Under the pieces are notes generated by a model that was given only the letters and a program-made list of their open reading frames with translations, was not told the DNA's origin and made no database searches. A stretch of DNA of 8,069 nt, taken from Clostridiales bacterium UBA4959. GTDB lineage: Bacteria; Bacillota; Clostridia; Oscillospirales; CAG-272. Below, piece by piece: positions 6,314-8,069 of this stretch. The first letter of the stretch is position 1, and each line of letters begins with the position of its first letter. The stretch is from NCBI GenBank assembly GCA_002397345.1, contig DHAH01000103.1:4808-12876 (forward strand), written 5' to 3'. The position numbers were made by a program, and so were the translations under genes.

Positions 6314-6341
6314 AAAAAACCGCGTGGTCACGCATTACGCG
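6314..6341 (-). terminator. Possible Rho-independent terminator after the pseudouridine synthase gene
   Basis: On the minus strand GCGTG-AC-CACGC (6333 to 6322) is followed after two G/C bases by TTTTTT (6319-6314). An alternative stem, CGCGT (6341-6337) with ACGCG (6325-6321), encloses the same segment. The stem is short and the loop tight, but the U-tract is properly placed, about 32 nt after the stop codon. Termination here may be partial. Confidence 0.45.
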
Positions 6342-6373
6342 CTTCGTGCTTGTGTTTCTAATGTTTATAATTT

Positions 6374-7441
6374 TCAAACTGTTTTTCCAGATTGTATTAA
6401 TGTTAAAATATCGTCCGGCAGCGGCGCTTCTATCCGCGTCCCGCCGATTGTCATCGCCATGCAATGGAGCGCCTGACGCGCGATGGGCTGAACCTCATCA
6501 GCGACGCCATACAGCGTGTCGCCGGCGACAGGGCATCCGAGATACGCGAAATGTACGCGGAGCTGGTGCGTGCGTCCGGTTTGCGGATATGCGCGCACGA
6601 TTGTGAAAACGCCGAACTCCGGCACCTCAAAAATCGAAATTACCGAAAATTCCGTCACGGCGCGCGCCGCGTCGGGCGAGTGCGATACCTCGCGCAGCAT
6701 AACGCTGGGAGCCGCGCGCCTGATCGGGGCGTCGATAACGCCGTTAAATAACGGTGTGTCAAAAAAGAATGCCGTACCCGGCAGGTCAGCCGCGCAATTT
6801 GCCCGGCATGAACCGCTCCGCTTGCCATTGATAGAATCAATGGCGTGACATGAGCCTGTTTTCGTGTTGAAGCTCAAGCCGCGGAGCGGCTCCGCCGGAT
6901 TAATTATACCGCGCAGTACGGCGAAATATTCCTTTTTTATGCTTTCAGTTTTGCGTTTATCTCCGCCGACCGCGCATCCGAGCCTGTATGCAGCGTGCTT
7001 GTTTTTTGCAAGCAGCACGACGCCGCTGGTATCGCGGTCGAGCCTGTTTACGGCGCGAAAAACGAAGGGTACGCCCCGTTTTGCAAAGTGAAACACCGCC
7101 GCGTTGGCAAGCGTGTCGAACAAATGCCCGTGCGAGGGGTGCGTGGGCATACCCGCGGGTTTATTCGCGGCGATAATATCGGTGTCCTCGTATATAATAT
7201 CAAACGGAAGCTCAACCGGAGCGATAAGGCCGCCGGTTTCATCCGGTTTATCGGCGTCGTCAAGCTCCAGCGTGTCGCCCGCGCGCAGAATCGCGCGCAC
7301 AGTAACGCGGACGCCGTTTAAAATTAATCCGCGCTCGCGCTGCTTGAGACGCGTCACCGACATGCGAGACAACCCGAGCCTGTTCCGCAGATAATCGCTC
7401 AGCAGCATCCCATCGTCGGCGGGGGCAACAGTGACGGTCAA
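6374..7441 (-). CDS. RluA-family 23S rRNA-type pseudouridine synthase with an in-frame insertion
   Basis: Isomerises uridine to pseudouridine in RNA, probably 23S rRNA; which uridine (RluA, RluC or RluD specificity) cannot be told. An S4 RNA-binding domain occupies about residues 11-60 (LLSDYLRNRLGLSRMSVTRL). The catalytic motif VNRLDRDTSG follows with D135; Asn replaces the usual His, common in clostridial members. The C-terminal motif RTHQLRVHFAYLGCPVAGD begins at 290, then QALHC at about 323-327. At 355 residues it is some 50 longer than usual for the family. The excess lies between YFAVLRGI and NGVIDAPIRR (about 182-233), a Cys/Ser/Gly-rich stretch encoded by DNA full of inverted repeats; the frame is intact. 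I chose the TTG at 7441, which overlaps the ilvE TGA by 4 nt. The longer form from an ATG at 7486 would add 15 residues not expected in the family, translated from the end of ilvE. Confidence 0.9.
   Translation of the reverse strand: MTVTVAPADDGMLLSDYLRNRLGLSRMSVTRLKQRERGLILNGVRVTVRAILRAGDTLELDDADKPDETGGLIAPVELPFDIIYEDTDIIAANKPAGMPTHPSHGHLFDTLANAAVFHFAKRGVPFVFRAVNRLDRDTSGVVLLAKNKHAAYRLGCAVGGDKRKTESIKKEYFAVLRGIINPAEPLRGLSFNTKTGSCHAIDSINGKRSGSCRANCAADLPGTAFFFDTPLFNGVIDAPIRRAAPSVMLREVSHSPDAARAVTEFSVISIFEVPEFGVFTIVRAYPQTGRTHQLRVHFAYLGCPVAGDTLYGVADEVQPIARQALHCMAMTIGGTRIEAPLPDDILTLIQSGKTV
6743..6898. repeat. Palindrome-rich insertion inside the pseudouridine synthase gene
   Basis: The segment encoding the extra ~50 residues contains several perfect inverted repeats: GCCATTGAT/ATCAATGGC with a 3-nt loop (6824-6844); CCGCTCCGC (6813-6821) against GCGGAGCGG (6881-6889); GCGGAG/CTCCGC with a 3-nt loop (6881-6895); and TTGA/TCAA around AGC in TTGAAGCTCAA (6867-6877). 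Such density is not seen in the rest of the gene. It fits a small palindromic element inserted in frame, comparable in principle to the Rickettsia palindromic elements. The exact ends are estimated from the protein family, not from a target duplication. Confidence 0.55.
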
Positions 7442-8069
7442 TCGACTGTAACGCTCCAGCCGCGCGTATCGGCGAGCTTGCCCCACTGGATGCCGGTAAG
7501 GTTGTCGTACAGCCGCTGCGCGATCGTGCCTATTTTACCGCCGTTAAGAATAATGCGTTCGCCGCCGTCACACAGTTCGCCTATAGGCGAGATAACCGCC
7601 GCCGTACCTGTGCCGAACGCCTCATCCAGCTTGCCCGCGCGGTTCGCTTCGATAATTTCATCAAAAGCGATCTTGCGCTCCTCAACTTTATAGCCCCATT
7701 CGCGCAGCAGCTCGATGCACGACGCGCGGGTAACGCCCGGCAGGATAGAGCCGTCCTCGAGCGAGGGCGTGTATACAACGCCGTCCACGACGAAGAACAC
7801 GTTCATTGCGCCGACCTCGTCGATGTATTTGCGATGCACGCCGTCCAGCCACAGCACCTGCGCATAGCCCAGCTCCTCCGCTTTTTTTTGACCGAGTAGA
7901 GAAGCGGCATAGTTGCCGCCGACCTTTGCCTGTCCCGTGCCACCCTTGACGGCGCGCACATATTCGCGCTCAACATATATCTTCACCGGATTTATACCTG
8001 TGGCGTAATATGCACCGACAGGGGAAAGGATGATAATGAACTGATAGGTTTTCGATGCGTGAACACCCA
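7438..8069 (-). CDS. ilvE: Branched-chain amino acid aminotransferase, C-terminal part (N-terminus beyond the right edge)
   Basis: Fold-type-IV PLP transaminase that interconverts Leu, Ile and Val with their 2-oxo acids, using 2-oxoglutarate/glutamate; cytoplasmic. The frame is open to the window edge (first whole codon at 8067), giving 209 of roughly 340-360 residues. GGTGQAKVGGNYAASL carries the PLP lysine (visible residue 48). LWLDGVHRKYIDEVGAMNVFF is the class-IV signature, with the PLP-contacting Glu at visible residue 84. LPGVTRASCIELL and FGTGTAAVISPIG (cofactor phosphate region) follow. The form with GGTGQAK and the long ending fits the BCAT group close to eukaryotic and many Firmicutes enzymes. 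A GTG at 7986 is internal, since the frame upstream encodes conserved sequence (SPVGAYYATGINPVKIYVE). Its stop overlaps the start of the pseudouridine synthase gene by 4 nt, so the two are probably co-transcribed. Confidence 0.95.
   Translation of the reverse strand, partial: GVHASKTYQFIIILSPVGAYYATGINPVKIYVEREYVRAVKGGTGQAKVGGNYAASLLGQKKAEELGYAQVLWLDGVHRKYIDEVGAMNVFFVVDGVVYTPSLEDGSILPGVTRASCIELLREWGYKVEERKIAFDEIIEANRAGKLDEAFGTGTAAVISPIGELCDGGERIILNGGKIGTIAQRLYDNLTGIQWGKLADTRGWSVTVD

Larger units (their letters stand above)
6275..6373 (-). other. Gap between the pseudouridine synthase and DUF3810 genes
   Basis: This 99-bp stretch is the widest break within the gene run and the likely boundary between two transcription units. 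It contains a terminator-like hairpin (6314-6341) and the ribosome binding site of the DUF3810 gene. The minus strand near 6370-6380 reads TTGAAAATTATAAAC, AT-rich and promoter-like, but I could not place a -35/-10 pair with proper spacing, so no promoter is called. Confidence 0.5.

Noticed and set aside
7442..7486. Longer pseudouridine synthase starting at the ATG at 7486
   Set aside because: The extra 15 residues come from the other frame of the ilvE 3' end and precede the normal N-terminus of the family. The TTG at 7441 gives the expected start.
7438..7986. ilvE beginning at the GTG at 7986
   Set aside because: The frame continues upstream to the window edge with conserved transaminase sequence, so the gene is truncated by the window, not short.

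Overview
The window is a compact, all-minus-strand stretch of bacterial chromosome. Moderately high GC, the style of the protein sequences and the gene set point to a Gram-positive anaerobe of the Clostridia, most likely an Oscillospirales/Ruminococcaceae-type gut bacterium. The protein style includes a MurD with a GSDGKTTTTT P-loop, a DUF3810 membrane protein with an HEFSH motif, and an RluA-type synthase with VNRLDRDTSG. The taxonomy is inferred from resemblance, not from a marker gene.

In the direction of transcription (right to left) the order is: the C-terminal 209 residues of a branched-chain amino acid aminotransferase (ilvE, cut by the right edge); an RluA-family pseudouridine synthase that starts on a TTG overlapping the ilvE stop; a 99-bp gap with a terminator-like hairpin; a DUF3810 membrane protein with a zinc-protease signature; murD, again starting on a TTG inside the previous stop; and three consecutive M42-family aminopeptidase genes packed with 20, 0 and 1 nt between them. 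A 293-bp non-coding gap with several inverted repeats follows, then the first 80 codons of a methionine gamma-lyase-family PLP enzyme (YnbB type, cut by the left edge).

DUF3810-murD-M42-M42-M42 looks like one transcription unit. MurD makes the cytoplasmic peptidoglycan precursor UDP-MurNAc-L-Ala-D-Glu. The DUF3810 protein is predicted to place a zinc-peptidase-like domain outside the membrane. The three M42 enzymes are cytoplasmic, self-compartmentalising aminopeptidases that finish peptide breakdown. All three keep the metal and catalytic residues but differ at one metal ligand and in a loop, which suggests complementary specificities or a mixed complex.

The features most worth a second look are a roughly 50-residue in-frame insertion in the pseudouridine synthase whose DNA is dense in perfect inverted repeats (a possible protein-coding palindromic mobile element), the three-paralogue M42 cluster coupled to murD, and the inverted-repeat-bounded gap at 241-533. 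No RNA gene, CRISPR array, insertion sequence or phage gene is visible.
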